Shown here: piece after piece, positions 52,048 through 61,888 of the stretch
Layout of the letters: the number at the start of each line of letters is the position of its first letter
Numbering within the stretch: position 1 is the stretch's first letter
DNA from: Firmicutes bacterium AF25-13AC
GTDB lineage: Bacteria > Bacillota > Clostridia > Lachnospirales > Lachnospiraceae
Length of the DNA: 64,000 bases
Reading direction: 5' to 3'
Assembly: GCA_003478935.1 (NCBI GenBank)
Contig: QUFP01000001.1
Location: 111,709-175,708, forward strand
Translations under genes and position numbers: made by a program
The notes under the pieces: generated by a model
What the model was told of the DNA's origin: nothing
Database searches by the model: none
What the model saw: only the letters and a program-made list of their open reading frames with translations

Positions 52048-53027
52048 ATGGAAGAACAGAAAATTGAATTAAAAATTATCAATATGGCAGATATTCAATC
52101 GCAGGAAATTGAATGGTTGTGGTATCCGTTTATCCCTTATGGGAAATTGACAATTATTCAAGGCGATCCGGGAGATGGAAAAACAACACTTGTATTGAAT
52201 CTTGCAGCCAAATTATCAAAGGGTATCGGACTTGATGAAGATATGCAGGTATCAGAGCCTATGAATATTATTTATCAGACTGCCGAGGATGGATTAGCAG
52301 ATACAGTTAAGCCAAGACTTGAAGTGCAGATGCTGATTGTGAGAAAATTATGGTTATTGACGAAAGCGAAAAATCTCTTTCTATGATAGATGAACGTTTG
52401 GAACAGGCGATTGTTCAAACCAATGCACGATTACTTATTTTAGACCCGATACAAGCCTATCTGGGTGGCGGAATGGATATGAACCGGGCAAATGAAGCAA
52501 GAGATATGACTAAGAAATTAGGACTTTTAGCAGAGAAGTATAAGTGCGCGATTATCCTAATTGGTCATATGAATAAGGCTGCCGGAAACAAGGCGGCATA
52601 TCGAGGAATGGGTTCGATTGACTTTTTTGCAGTAGCAAGAAGCGTTCTTTTAGTCGGCAGAATAGAGGGACAGAAAAATACAAGAGCAGTTGTGCAGATA
52701 AAGAATAACCTTGCCGCATTCGGACATTCAAAGGCATTTGAACTGACGGAAGAAGGCTTTCATTGGCTGGGCGATTATGAAATTACGGCAGACGAATTGT
52801 TGGGAGGAATCACCCCGAAAGCAAATAAAAAGGAGCGGGCAAAACAACTCATTTATGAATTGGCAGAAACAAACAGCGTGGTAAAAAGTGAGGATATTGT
52901 TAACCTTGCCGAAGAAAAAGGAATTTCAAAACGAACATTGGAAAATGCGAAAAAAGAGTTGGGTATTAAAGGAAAACGGATTGGAGAATCATGGTATTGG
53001 AAACTTGATGAAATCGTGAAACCGTAG
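52048..53027 (+). pseudogene. RepA-like AAA ATPase, frameshifted
   Basis: A hexameric-helicase-type ATPase of about 326 residues. The first frame contains Walker A GDPGDGKTTLVLNLAAKL and ends at 52386 in unrelated residues. The second frame picks up from DCEKIMVIDESEKS with Walker B-like LLILDPIQAYLGG and LIGHMNKAAGNKAAYRGMGS, and ends with a helix-turn-helix-like tail. Restoring one A near 52323 joins them. The ATG at 52048 has GGAGGAC upstream. It probably supports replication of the mobilisable element. Confidence 0.85.
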
Positions 53028-53131
53028 ATAAGAACGCAACAATGCAGAGTGTATAGAAATTGCAGAGACGTAAATGTAAGGTTGCAAAAACTAAAGACAT
53101 TGCATTGTTGCGGAGTTGGAAAGGAGAGCGT

Positions 53132-53365
53132 ATGAAACAAATACAGATACCGGAGCAGTTATTTATGGAACTTGTAAAATTTCATTTGCTGGATATGGAA
53201 GAAAATTTACCAAGTATAAAACAAGGATTAGAAGCGAAATTGGATGCTTTGGTAATGAGAGATTTATATTCAAAATACAAAACTGCGCCCACAGAGGAAG
53301 AACGGGAACAGGCGAGAAAAGAATATCTGGACAAACGAGGAGTGCCGGAGAAATTCCGGTGGTAA
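53132..53365 (+). CDS. Small conserved protein of the mobilisable element (77 aa)
   Basis: A 77-residue, highly charged protein beginning MKQIQIPEQLFMELVKFHLL, with a helical C terminus rich in Glu/Arg (APTEEEREQARKEYL). The ATG has AAAGGAGAG upstream. Proteins of this size occupy the same place between repA-like and mob genes in related elements. The function is unknown. Confidence 0.7.
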   Translation: MKQIQIPEQLFMELVKFHLLDMEENLPSIKQGLEAKLDALVMRDLYSKYKTAPTEEEREQARKEYLDKRGVPEKFRW

Positions 53366-53441
53366 TTCTTCTTTGATGATAGAAACAGGAGCGTCACACG
53401 CACCTGTAAATAACAGATAAGGCAGGAAAGGAGTGTTGCGG

Positions 53442-53702
53442 ATGTTGAAGCAGCCGGAAAGAGAAAGCAGAAATGTGAATGCTTTATTTTATGAGATGGA
53501 GGGCAGACAGATACAAAAAATGAACAAGGTACTGGCAGACGTGGAACTGACAAAAGCAGAGGAAAAAACTCTGATATGGCTTGCCGGATGGGAAGAAAGT
53601 ACCGTAGAACATCTGCTGTCAGTCATAGAAAAAGCAGCCCGAATATGGGCAGATCAAAAGGGCGGATACGCCCATAAATATAAGCGTAAGTCCGAGAAGT
53701 AA
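53442..53702 (+). CDS. Small conserved protein upstream of oriT (86 aa)
   Basis: An 86-residue protein with a coiled segment (RQIQKMNKVLADVELTKAEEKT) and EESTVEHLLSVIEKAAR. The ATG at 53442 has AAAGGAG upstream and is better than the ATG three codons earlier. It immediately precedes the oriT-like region, so it may be part of the relaxosome. No characterised family is recognised. Confidence 0.65.
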   Translation: MLKQPERESRNVNALFYEMEGRQIQKMNKVLADVELTKAEEKTLIWLAGWEESTVEHLLSVIEKAARIWADQKGGYAHKYKRKSEK

Positions 53703-53887
53703 TCGGATTTTGTTAAACAAAACAAGCCCTCGGCGCTTGAGAGCGAAATACACCCATCGCACAAACTTTGTTTATGCTCTGTGTATTTCGCCCTGCCGGG
53801 AGCTGTACCGCCAACAGGCGGATAAGTTCGTAAACAGGTGCCTATGCACCTACTCACAGCAAAGCTGGCGAGAGGCAGGGAAGGAGG
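53703..53887 (+). other. oriT-like region of the mobilisable element
   Basis: Noncoding stretch directly upstream of the relaxase gene. It has a perfect 11-bp inverted repeat GCGAAATACAC (53743-53753) / GTGTATTTCGC (53781-53791) and further short repeats (CAGGTGCCTATGCACCTA). Inverted repeats just upstream of a MOB relaxase are the usual shape of oriT. The nick site cannot be placed by eye. Confidence 0.6.
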
Positions 53888-55316
53888 ATGCTTATAGGCA
53901 GACATTCATTTATCAGACAAAGTAAGCTGTCCGATGTGGCAGGGCGTATTGATTATATCTCCAATCCGAAACGACAGGAGTATCTCTATGAGACCTATCA
54001 GACAGAAGGGGCAACACCGGAGTTTTGGAAAAATCTTGCAAGAGAAAATCAGTTGGATTTTAAGGCGAGCGGATCGGCAGGGAAATGTATCGAAGGGCGT
54101 GAGTTTATTATTGCACTTCCCGAAAGTTTTGTTCAGTACAGGGCAGGTGATGTGGTAAGACTTTTTACGGAAACTTTCCATAAAAGATATGGTATGGAGT
54201 GTAGTGCCGCCCTTCATCATAACAAGACAAAAACGAATTATCATATCCATCTGGTATTCAGCGAACGGAAAATGTTGGAGCAGCCTGAAGTGAAGATTGC
54301 CACTCGAAATATGTTTTATGATGAGCAGGGAAAACATAGACGCACGAAAAAAGAGATTTTAGACGAGCAGGGAAATATCCGAGCAGGGTGCAGCATTATC
54401 TCGAAAGGGGAAGTTTATGAAAGTCATATCTTCACAAAAAAAGAGGAATGGTTTAAGGACAAATCATTTACTAAAGAAGTGAAGGAACTGTTTACGGATA
54501 CAATTAACTGCTATGTAAAAGAAGAATCAGAAAAACTTTCTGTATTCCAGCAGGGAGGTGTTTATCTAGCAACGAAGAAAATCGGAAAGAACAATCCGAA
54601 GGCAGAGGAGATAAAGGCAGACAATGCGGCAAGGCAGGAATGGAATCGGACAGTTGATGTGGCATTAGTCGAGGGTGTTCCTGAAAAGGATATTTTGAAA
54701 ATCAAGCAGGAAAAAATCACAGACAAAACCTTGCAATCTATTAGGAAACACGGTTGGCTGCCGGATATGTTCCGTCTGATTATCCGAGGTGCGAAAGACT
54801 TTTTACAGGAAGTAATTTTCAAATTTAAACTACCGCCAAAACCTGTGTCAAAGATTGATTTACAGGAGTGGAAAGATATGCAGAGGTATGTATGAATTGC
54901 AGAGACAGTCCATGGAGATAAAACGCACACAGCAGGATATTTCTTCTTTGAAAAAGCAACTGTCAGAGTTACGAGGGTTCTTTAAAGGCAAAGAGCGAAA
55001 ATCTCTGGAAGGGCGAATTGAACTGTTAGAGGATTTGGAAAAGCGTCTGCACAGGAGTATGGAGCAGATCGTAAAACGTGAAGGGTATCCAAATGTGCAA
55101 TCATTTCAGAAGGTCTATAACAAGGCAGAAAAACTGATTATGGAATACAATGAAGAACTGCGAGCATGGAAAAATCAGACGGAGCAGAAGAAAGAAAATC
55201 CGTTAGAACAGCCGAAAAAAGCAAGTGTACTGGAAAAACTACACCGCTATCAGCAGGAAGGCAGACAGCAGCCGAAACGGTCAGTTAAGAAAAAATCTAT
55301 GGATAGAGAACGATAA
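53888..55316 (+). pseudogene. MobA/MobL-type relaxase of the mobilisable element, frameshifted
   Basis: A relaxase of about 475 residues. The first frame (53888-54895) has GRHSFIRQSKLSDVAGRIDY, the metal site ALHHNKTKTNYHIHLVF and RNMFYDEQGKH. It breaks near 54886, after DLQEWKDMQR. The second frame continues MYELQRQSMEIKRTQQDI with a long coiled coil and GFFKGKERKSLEGRIELLED, the normal C terminus of this family. The span is 1 modulo 3, so one extra base (T in AGGTATG) explains it. The relaxase would move the element using a co-resident ICE's mating channel. Confidence 0.83.
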
Positions 55317-55333
55317 GAAAGGTGGAAACGATT

Positions 55334-55711
55334 ATGAAAAAAACAATATTTGAAGAAATGGGAGGAATTTATATCAGACAAGGGGATTATTTTATCCCCT
55401 GTCTTACCTTGCTGGAGGAAGAAGAACAAAGATTTATAGGCGTATGGGGACAAAGACATTTACGCTATCTGAAAGAATATCGCAGGAGTGTATATTTGAA
55501 TTTACTTACAAGTGGAAAACTGAATGATTATTTGGCTGATATAGAAGAAGAGGCACAGGAACGCTTTGAAAGGATTGTAGAGCAGATGAAACAGGCACAT
55601 GGGATCACGGAACAGTTAAAGGCAGAAAATCAGATGAAATGGGTAGGGAGAATGAACAATATACAATCGTGTGCAAGGGAGATTGTGGATAAAGAAATAA
55701 TTTATCAATAG
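55334..55711 (+). CDS. TnpV-family transposon protein
   Basis: A 125-residue protein beginning KKTIFEEMGGIYIRQGDYFI, then RHLRYLKEYRRSVYLNLLTS and GKLNDYLADIEEEAQERF, the pattern of TnpV proteins of clostridial mobilisable transposons. The ATG at 55334 has GGTGGA upstream. TnpV has no established function. Its presence groups this element with Tn4451-like and related elements. Confidence 0.85.
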   Translation: MKKTIFEEMGGIYIRQGDYFIPCLTLLEEEEQRFIGVWGQRHLRYLKEYRRSVYLNLLTSGKLNDYLADIEEEAQERFERIVEQMKQAHGITEQLKAENQMKWVGRMNNIQSCAREIVDKEIIYQ

Positions 55712-55834
55712 AGAAGGGGATATGGTGGAAAGCAAGTCTGGAAACGGCGTGATTTTTACTTTACAATGAAGGGAGTTGTTGTATAATTAGGGATGAAAAG
55801 AAATAAATTCTAAATAGTCGAGGAGGTGGACGAT

Positions 55835-56098
55835 ATGGCAGGTGTAATGATTGGTACTATAATGTGCATTTTAGGTCTATATAGTCTTATTAAAGGGAAA
55901 CTTCCTTTTATAAAAAAGTATGACGGTGTAAAAAAGATAAATTTACATTCGAGAATTGAGGGGACGGCTGTATTATTAGTAGGGACTATGGTAGTCTTTC
56001 AGCATATTATACCAATTAAAACTGTTATTTTAATGATTTCTATTTTACTGATTTGTATTTTGACATTGATACTTGAAATAGTATTGAAAGCAATATAA
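55835..56098 (+). CDS. Small membrane protein (87 aa), cargo
   Basis: A protein with three hydrophobic helices (residues 3-18, 48-65 and 67-86) and a basic cytoplasmic loop. The ATG at 55835 has GAGGAGGTGG upstream. Base composition is much more AT-rich than the mobilisation genes, suggesting separate acquisition. No family is recognised. Confidence 0.6.
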   Translation: MAGVMIGTIMCILGLYSLIKGKLPFIKKYDGVKKINLHSRIEGTAVLLVGTMVVFQHIIPIKTVILMISILLICILTLILEIVLKAI

Positions 56099-56250
56099 AT
56101 CAAATCCCAGTTGGTAGAGGAGATGGATTATGAAAGATAAAAGTATTTTAATTAGCGATTTAATCTATGGAAAAATTTATTTGTAAAAATATAAAATCTA
56201 TTTTATAATAAACATGAGGAAGTGTTGTTAAAAATGAAAGGAGTTTGGAT

Positions 56251-56658
56251 ATGGAGTATATTTCATCATTTACATATTGTGATACAATACAGACAGAAAT
56301 GACACCACAAGGTCCGCAGCAGCAGATTGTTAAACCATTGCAAGTATTAACACCAATTGCAATACCGGGCAACTTTTCGTTTGCTATTGCATGTAGTATT
56401 GCGGGATTTGACACATCGAAAGAAAATAGTGTTAAAATAATGTTTTTAGATCCAAGTAATAATGTGTTGTATGATACGGGTGATGTCAATTTTCAATTGC
56501 CAACAGAACAAATCAAGCCAAGTGGAATAGCTAGTATGCAATTTAATATTGATATAAGAAATTTGGTGTTTAGAGAAGCAGGTTTATATTCTACCAAAGT
56601 AATATTTAATAATATTGAATTAGGGGAATACAAGATACAAGTGATAGTAGGTGAATAA
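56251..56658 (+). CDS. DUF6941-like beta-sandwich protein, cassette gene A
   Basis: A 135-residue soluble protein beginning MEYISSFTYCDTIQTEM, with FSFAIACSIAGFD, VKIMFLDPSNNVLYDTGDV and YSTKVIFNNIELGEYKIQV; alternating hydrophobic strands suggest an Ig/C2-like fold. The opening resembles DUF6941 proteins. ATG at 56251 with AAAGGAG upstream. Its stop overlaps the next start. First gene of a tight three-gene, AT-rich cassette of unknown function. Confidence 0.6.
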   Translation: MEYISSFTYCDTIQTEMTPQGPQQQIVKPLQVLTPIAIPGNFSFAIACSIAGFDTSKENSVKIMFLDPSNNVLYDTGDVNFQLPTEQIKPSGIASMQFNIDIRNLVFREAGLYSTKVIFNNIELGEYKIQVIVGE

Positions 56659-57245
56659 TGATGATGGCGATAAACCGAACACGTGGAACTGCAATAGGAG
56701 GCGCACTGTTTGTAAGTTTGTTGATATCGGGAAACAGCGTTTCAACAGTTGAAGCAAATTGCTTGACAGATAAATATACAGAGATTATTCGTTCTGATAC
56801 AGCAGAGATATGCCAAACTTATACGATAAAAAAGGGTATGAATTATTCTTTACCTGGATATTATATGTATAAGGCAAAAGATTTGAGTGTTGAAAATGTA
56901 GTTATGAACGAAGAAAAAATATTTAATTTAAAAAAATTAGATCAAATTGCATATTTAGAAGATGGATGGAACGGCAACACGGCGAGGGCTTTTGAAAAGC
57001 AATTGATTTCCATGGTAAGAAGAATAATTACTGCGTTAGATGTTCAGCCGGAGTTATTTCCAACAGCGTGTGATTCCGTACAATTTGAATATGAAAAAGA
57101 AAACGGTGCATATTTGGAAATTGAAATAAATTTAGAAGATACATGGGAAGTGTTTGAAGTCAGTAGTGACGGTCAAGAAAAATATTCCTCAATAGAAGCT
57201 GATGTAGAAGCTATTGCTAAGGTGGTGAATAGTTTCTATGGATAA
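56658..57245 (+). CDS. Membrane-anchored protein of unknown function, cassette gene B
   Basis: A 195-residue protein. The N terminus has one hydrophobic helix (GTAIGGALFVSLLISGNS), either a signal sequence or an anchor. The conserved-looking core is LDQIAYLEDGWNGNTARAF followed by helical and strand segments (FEYEKENGAYLEIEINLE). LxDxWNGxxA segments occur in uncharacterised mobile-element proteins. It overlaps both neighbours (1 base and 8 bases), so the three genes are translated as a unit. Confidence 0.6.
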   Translation: MMMAINRTRGTAIGGALFVSLLISGNSVSTVEANCLTDKYTEIIRSDTAEICQTYTIKKGMNYSLPGYYMYKAKDLSVENVVMNEEKIFNLKKLDQIAYLEDGWNGNTARAFEKQLISMVRRIITALDVQPELFPTACDSVQFEYEKENGAYLEIEINLEDTWEVFEVSSDGQEKYSSIEADVEAIAKVVNSFYG

Positions 57246-57612
57246 CACATTTCCTAATTGTGAGAAATTATATAGAGCAGTTTTTCCAGAATCTTATATG
57301 CAAATGTTTTGGCGAAAAGATGGAACTGTTTCATCGGCTGCATTCACGGACAAACAGGGCTTATCTGTTGAAAGAGGGGATTTTAGAGAAGATGAGAATG
57401 TAATAGAAGAGATGCGCAAATTTTTTCATGGCTGTATTATATCGCTTACAGTTGAACAGTGCAGAGATGTAGATGCAGTAATTAAGTATAAACCAAGTAA
57501 AAGAAGTGAGCATCATTCGGAAATTCATGGAAGCGAGGAAGTTCCTTTGCTAAGTAAAAGTCAGAGGAAAAAGTTAGCGGAGAGGGCAAAAATTGAATAT
57601 TATGAAAAGTAA
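57238..57612 (+). CDS. Protein of unknown function, cassette gene C
   Basis: A 124-residue soluble protein: FPNCEKLYRAVFPESYMQMF, WRKDGTVSSAAFTDKQGLSV, ERGDFRED and, near the C terminus, HHSEIHGSEEVPLLSKSQRK. His and Glu clusters (EHHSEIHGSEE) could form a metal or catalytic site, but no known family active site is identified. Its start overlaps gene B by 8 bases, and a terminator follows the stop. Confidence 0.62.
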   Translation: MDNTFPNCEKLYRAVFPESYMQMFWRKDGTVSSAAFTDKQGLSVERGDFREDENVIEEMRKFFHGCIISLTVEQCRDVDAVIKYKPSKRSEHHSEIHGSEEVPLLSKSQRKKLAERAKIEYYEK

Positions 57613-57652
57613 CAGAGTATATTTGAGCATTTTAAATATACTCTGTTTTTTC
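57611..57652 (+). terminator. Terminator after the three-gene cassette
   Basis: A 14-bp stem, AACAGAGTATATTT / AAATATACTCTGTT, with an 8-nt loop, then TTTTTC. The U-tract is strong for the plus strand; the complement also has A/T runs. Confidence 0.85.
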
Positions 57653-57918
57653 TTGGGGAAGATTTTAATATAAAAATACTGTATGGCTCTATTTTGGCTC
57701 TAATAATTTGGTACGAGAAAAAAATCAGATAGAATTAAGAGAATATGAACATAAAACAACATAAATGTATACTAAAAAGTGCCTAGGTTATCTTATCCGC
57801 ACCCGAGTTTGAGTAACAAAAAAGCTCTTTACTTATTATTAGAGCGTTAAATATACCCGTTGGAGAACAAGACGTTTTCCAACGGGTTATTTTGAATTTA
57901 GTTCAGAAAGGGGACTTT
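57653..57918. other. Intergenic stretch holding the probable right end of the mobilisable element
   Basis: No gene is seen. The stretch contains direct-repeat-like GGCTCTA(A/T) units at 57683-57701 and a hairpin CCCGTTGGA / TCCAACGGG at 57855-57887 upstream of rlmI. The change from element cargo to housekeeping gene lies here, but without the left boundary the att sequence cannot be fixed. Confidence 0.4.
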
Positions 57919-59119
57919 ATGTATAATACTATTGTAACACTTAAAAAAGGCGAGGCCGAACGATCAAATCTGGCGGTGCTGGATCTTTGATAATGAAATA
58001 GAAACTATTATGGGAAGATTTACAAACGGAGATATTGTGACAGTACATGATTTCGACGGATATCCTATGGGAAATGGTTTTATCAATCAAAATTCTAAAA
58101 TTCGTATACGTATGATGACTCGCAAAGCAGATCAGGTAATTGATCATGATTTTTTAACAATGCGCGTGAAAAATGCATGGGATTACCGTAAGACAACGGT
58201 AGATACTTCATCTTGCCGAATTATTTTTGGTGAAGCAGATTTTCTTCCGGGACTTGTCATTGATAAATACGAAGATATTCTAGTAGTGGAATGTCTGGCG
58301 CTTGGCATGGAAGCTTTTAAAGAAGAGATTGTGGGGATTTTAAAGGAACTTCTTCTAAAAGATGGCATCTTAATCCGCGGAGTCTATGAGCGCAGCGATG
58401 CAAATGAGCGCACAAAAGAGGGATTGCCAAAGGTAAAAGGCTTTATCGGGGATGAATTTGATACTACTGTGGAAATTATTGAAAATGGTGTGCATTATCT
58501 TGTAGATGTGGCAAATGGTCAGAAAACAGGATTCTTCCTTGATCAGAAATATAATCGTCTTGCTATGCAGCGTATATGCAAAGGCAAAAAGGTATTGGAT
58601 TGTTTTACCCACATGGGAACATTTGCGTTGAATGCAGGTATTGCCGGCGCAAGTGATGTTACCGGACTTGATATTTCTGAATACGCAGTTTCTCAGGCAG
58701 AAGCCAATGCACGCTTAAACGGACTTCAGGATACAGTTCACTTTCGCTGTGCGAATGTGTTAGATGAATTACCAAAACTTGCTGCAGCAGGCGAAAAATA
58801 TGACGTAGTTATTCTTGATCCGCCTGCTTTCACAAAATCAAGAGAAGCTACTAAGAATGCAATCAAAGGATATCGTGAAATCAACATGAAGGGACTTAAG
58901 CTTGTAAAAGACGGTGGCTATTTGGCTACTTGTTCCTGCTCTCATTTCATGACACAGGAGCTGTTGGCAAAAACCGTAAAAGAAGCAGCAAAAGCAACAC
59001 ATAAAAGACTTCGTCAGGTGGAATTTCGCACACAGGCTCCAGACCATCCGATTCTGTGGGCAGCTGATGAAAGCTATTATCTAAAGTTCTTCATTTTCCA
59101 GGTTGTGGAGGAGAAATAA
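57919..59119 (+). pseudogene. rlmI: 23S rRNA methyltransferase RlmI-like, two frameshifts at the 5' end
   Basis: A class I rRNA cytosine methyltransferase. From 58010 onwards it is intact: an N-terminal PUA-like region (RFTNGDIVTVHDFDG), KTGFFLDQKYNR, VLDCFTHMGTFALNA (SAM motif), ILDPPAFTKSR and the catalytic CSCSHF. The natural start is ATG 57919 (AAAGGGG upstream), giving MYNTIVTLKKGE. Two one-base losses, near 57954 (GAGGGCC to GAGGCC) and 57979 (GCCTGG to GCTGG), break the first 30 codons. Repair gives GRTIKSGGAWIFDNEIETIM. Housekeeping context argues for sequencing error. Confidence 0.85.
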
Positions 59120-59120
59120 G

Positions 59121-59165
59121 AGCCATTGGGGACAGGCGACGGTATTTTACCTGTCCCCGATGGCT
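59121..59165. terminator. Terminator between rlmI and the diguanylate cyclase gene
   Basis: A 16-bp stem, AGCCATTGGGGACAGG / CCTGTCCCCGATGGCT, with a 13-nt loop between two convergent genes. It may act for both. Confidence 0.7.
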
Positions 59166-60319
59166 CGCCATCGTCTTATTTATTCTGAAAATTTATCACT
59201 GTAATGAATATGCATGTCTTCCCAGTCAGTAAATAATACATAGAATACTCGACCGTATTGTTGACTATTTACGATTCTTCCATGATCAAGTACAGAAAGA
59301 TAAGAGCCGTCAGCTTTTCGAAGATGAAAGTGAATATAATCATTTTCGTTGCCGCTGTCAATTTGTTCCCAAATGCTTGATTCTATCTTTTGCTGTTCAT
59401 CTTCCCTAATCAGGTTGCGAAAGCTTTTTTTGGCAAGCCTAAATAGTTCATCCATATTTTTATAGCCTGTCATGCGAAGAAACTCGTGGTTTGCATAAAA
59501 TAGCTCGTCATCAGTTTTGTCAGCCCTGTATATAATAAAAGCGCCCGGAAGATGTTCGGAGATATCCTTGAGGGCAAATCCAAGTTGTTTGCGAGCACCT
59601 AACTGAAGACCATTTCTGTAAGCCATGCATCCATTTTTTCCATGAAGTTTTATCTCATAAAGAGCAGCATCTGCACAGCGCATGAGCTGAGAACGGTTGG
59701 AAGCAAAGGTTGGATATTCAGCATATCCGAGCGAAATATAAAATTGATATTCCTTTCCATTGCATGAAAATACCCTTGGAATTTTTGTGAATTGCTCCAA
59801 CTGTTCTTCTGCATCGTCATATGTGCAATTAGGCAGAAAAATACAGAACTCATCACCACCGTTTCTTCCTAGTAATGCATTAGATGGAAAAAAGTTTTTC
59901 ATACTATCAGCAAGATTTTTTAAAGCTTTGTCGCCGTAGGCATGTCCATAGATATCATTGATAAATTTAAAGTCATCTATGTCAAGGAGTGCGACTACAA
60001 AATGTGACTTCGGATTTTTTGCAATCATTTTTTCCGCTAATTCATCAAATCCATAACGATTGTAAATATTGGTAAGAGAATCCATGTGTGCCAGAGCTTG
60101 AAATTTGTTTTTATTTTCTTTCGATGATAACCATACCCAGGTAAGACATGACATAATCAATACGATAGAAGTAAAAAATCCAATGATTACAGCTACAAAG
60201 GCAACATTTCCCCAACCACTCTTAGGCATTACCTCAAATTTCCAGTTTTCCTCACCTATTGTAAAATCATAAGAAACGGAGCTTATTATTTGACCATTTG
60301 ACTGACAAACAACTTCATA

Positions 60320-61888
60320 CAATGTCATTAAGATAAGTGATTCTTTATGATCTTATTCCAAAAATAATTCCATTGAGCTATTTCTTTATAACACAACAAG
60401 ACAGATGGTTTACATCTGCCTAAAATTAGTGTATAATGACGCTGACTTAATATATTTTATATATAAAGTTTGCGGTAGGCCGTGATTTCAAATTGCGTGG
60501 AAAGGAACGACCCAATCGTATCGGCAAAAGTTCCCGCTGGATGAGTTTTTCAACATCTGGTGGGGACTCTTGTTCTTTTGCAATAAAAAATTTACGACAA
60601 ATAAAAATCGCATTTGTGAAGTTCACTTGATATCCATATACCCTATTAGCCTTTTGTGAAATAGCTACCTTTGCTGTAATCATTTCGCAAAAATTATATA
60701 AAAGCAATCTCGACCAGATTTCCTGCAAAATAAAGTCATAGTTTTTGGAATGAAATGCATTCAAGCCGATAGTATATTTTAATTCACGAAAAGAGGTCTC
60801 AATTCCCCAACGCATATGGTACAGTTCTTTTAGTATCTCAGCTGTTATTTCAGTTGGTAGATTGGTTAGTATGGTTTCGCAGGTTGTCTCTGTAAGATGG
60901 AAGCGAACAATGCGAATCTTCATTGGATAATAGGTGGATTCTTCTGTAAAGAAATCAAAAGTCTGTTTTGAACGAATCCTTTTATATAATTCCGGATGCT
61001 TTTTTACATCAGTGGTTTTCTTTTTCGAGATATAAAAAGAGGTATTTACATCAAAGGTATCTTCATCAGGCAATTGATTTTTTACAGAAGCAGCAATACC
61101 ATGGCTTGAAGGATCTTTTGCTCGTATGATATAATACATGCCTTTTTGCTCGATGTGTGCAATTGAATTATAGCATTCATATCCCCTGTCCATGATAAAA
61201 ATAGTATTAGCAGGACCATTATACTGATCGACCATATATTGTAAAGCTTTATGTTCATCTTTTTTATGGATTGGCTGGATTTTGGCATCAATATATATAC
61301 GTTTCTTTAAGTCAAAAAGGCAGCTTAGATGAGTAACATTATACTCGTTTGATTTTCCACTTTTTCTTAAAGTGCTTTCATTCGTAGGATCATATGGAAG
61401 CATAACAGAAGATCCATCTATTGCAAGAGGTCGATAACCATAAATCGTTTTATATCCTTTATCAAATGCATTAAACGCATGAAAAAGATGTTCAAATGCA
61501 CTAGGAAGAATCTGAGCTCTTCGCTGAATAAAAGAGGATAATGTCGGCATATTGGGATCGAAATAAAAAAACTTCAAAAGTTCACTGTTTAACGATCCGG
61601 CGCCAATCGAAAGAGTGCAAAGAAGGGTTTTCGAAAAAGACCATTTTTTTATTCGTGAAAAATCATGGTTAGGATTTCGAGTATAAAGGGCATGATTTTG
61701 GCCCATCTCATCAATTAAAGAAAATAGGTATTTCTTTAGAATTTTAGAAAAGTTCAAACTATGTACCTCCATAATGTTTGTTCATTATAAGAAAGACATA
61801 GTTTGAACGATTTGTAAATAATAATTTTGAAATTAATCAAAAAGGGGACAAGGCTCGGAAAGCAGAATTTCTTATCTTAATGACATTG
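60320..61888 (-). mobile_element. IS4-family insertion sequence
   Basis: A 1569-bp element. Both ends carry the inverted repeat CAATGTCATTAAGATAAG (18 bp). The flanking 10-bp target duplication is CAACTTCATA, at 60310-60319 and 61889-61898. One transposase gene fills it. Perfect flanks and an intact transposase suggest a recent insertion. Confidence 0.9.
60447..61772 (-). CDS. IS4-family transposase
   Basis: A 441-residue DDE transposase. The first Asp is in LAIDGSSVML, the second in FIMDRGYECYN, and the Glu in the signature YHMRWGIETSFRELK (the IS4-family YREK motif). The ATG follows GGAGGTACATAGTTTG-like sequence close to the right inverted repeat. The frame is complete, so the element may still be active. 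Confidence 0.93.
   Translation of the reverse strand: MEVHSLNFSKILKKYLFSLIDEMGQNHALYTRNPNHDFSRIKKWSFSKTLLCTLSIGAGSLNSELLKFFYFDPNMPTLSSFIQRRAQILPSAFEHLFHAFNAFDKGYKTIYGYRPLAIDGSSVMLPYDPTNESTLRKSGKSNEYNVTHLSCLFDLKKRIYIDAKIQPIHKKDEHKALQYMVDQYNGPANTIFIMDRGYECYNSIAHIEQKGMYYIIRAKDPSSHGIAASVKNQLPDEDTFDVNTSFYISKKKTTDVKKHPELYKRIRSKQTFDFFTEESTYYPMKIRIVRFHLTETTCETILTNLPTEITAEILKELYHMRWGIETSFRELKYTIGLNAFHSKNYDFILQEIWSRLLLYNFCEMITAKVAISQKANRVYGYQVNFTNAIFICRKFFIAKEQESPPDVEKLIQRELLPIRLGRSFPRNLKSRPTANFIYKIY

Noticed and set aside
54855-55316. Separate gene for the coiled-coil protein after the MobA/MobL relaxase
   Set aside because: The residues continue the known C terminus of this relaxase family, so a frameshift explains it better than an independent gene.
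57700-57850. Possible tRNA or att site next to rlmI
   Set aside because: No cloverleaf or TψC-type GTTCGA arm can be drawn, and without the other element end no direct repeat can be confirmed.
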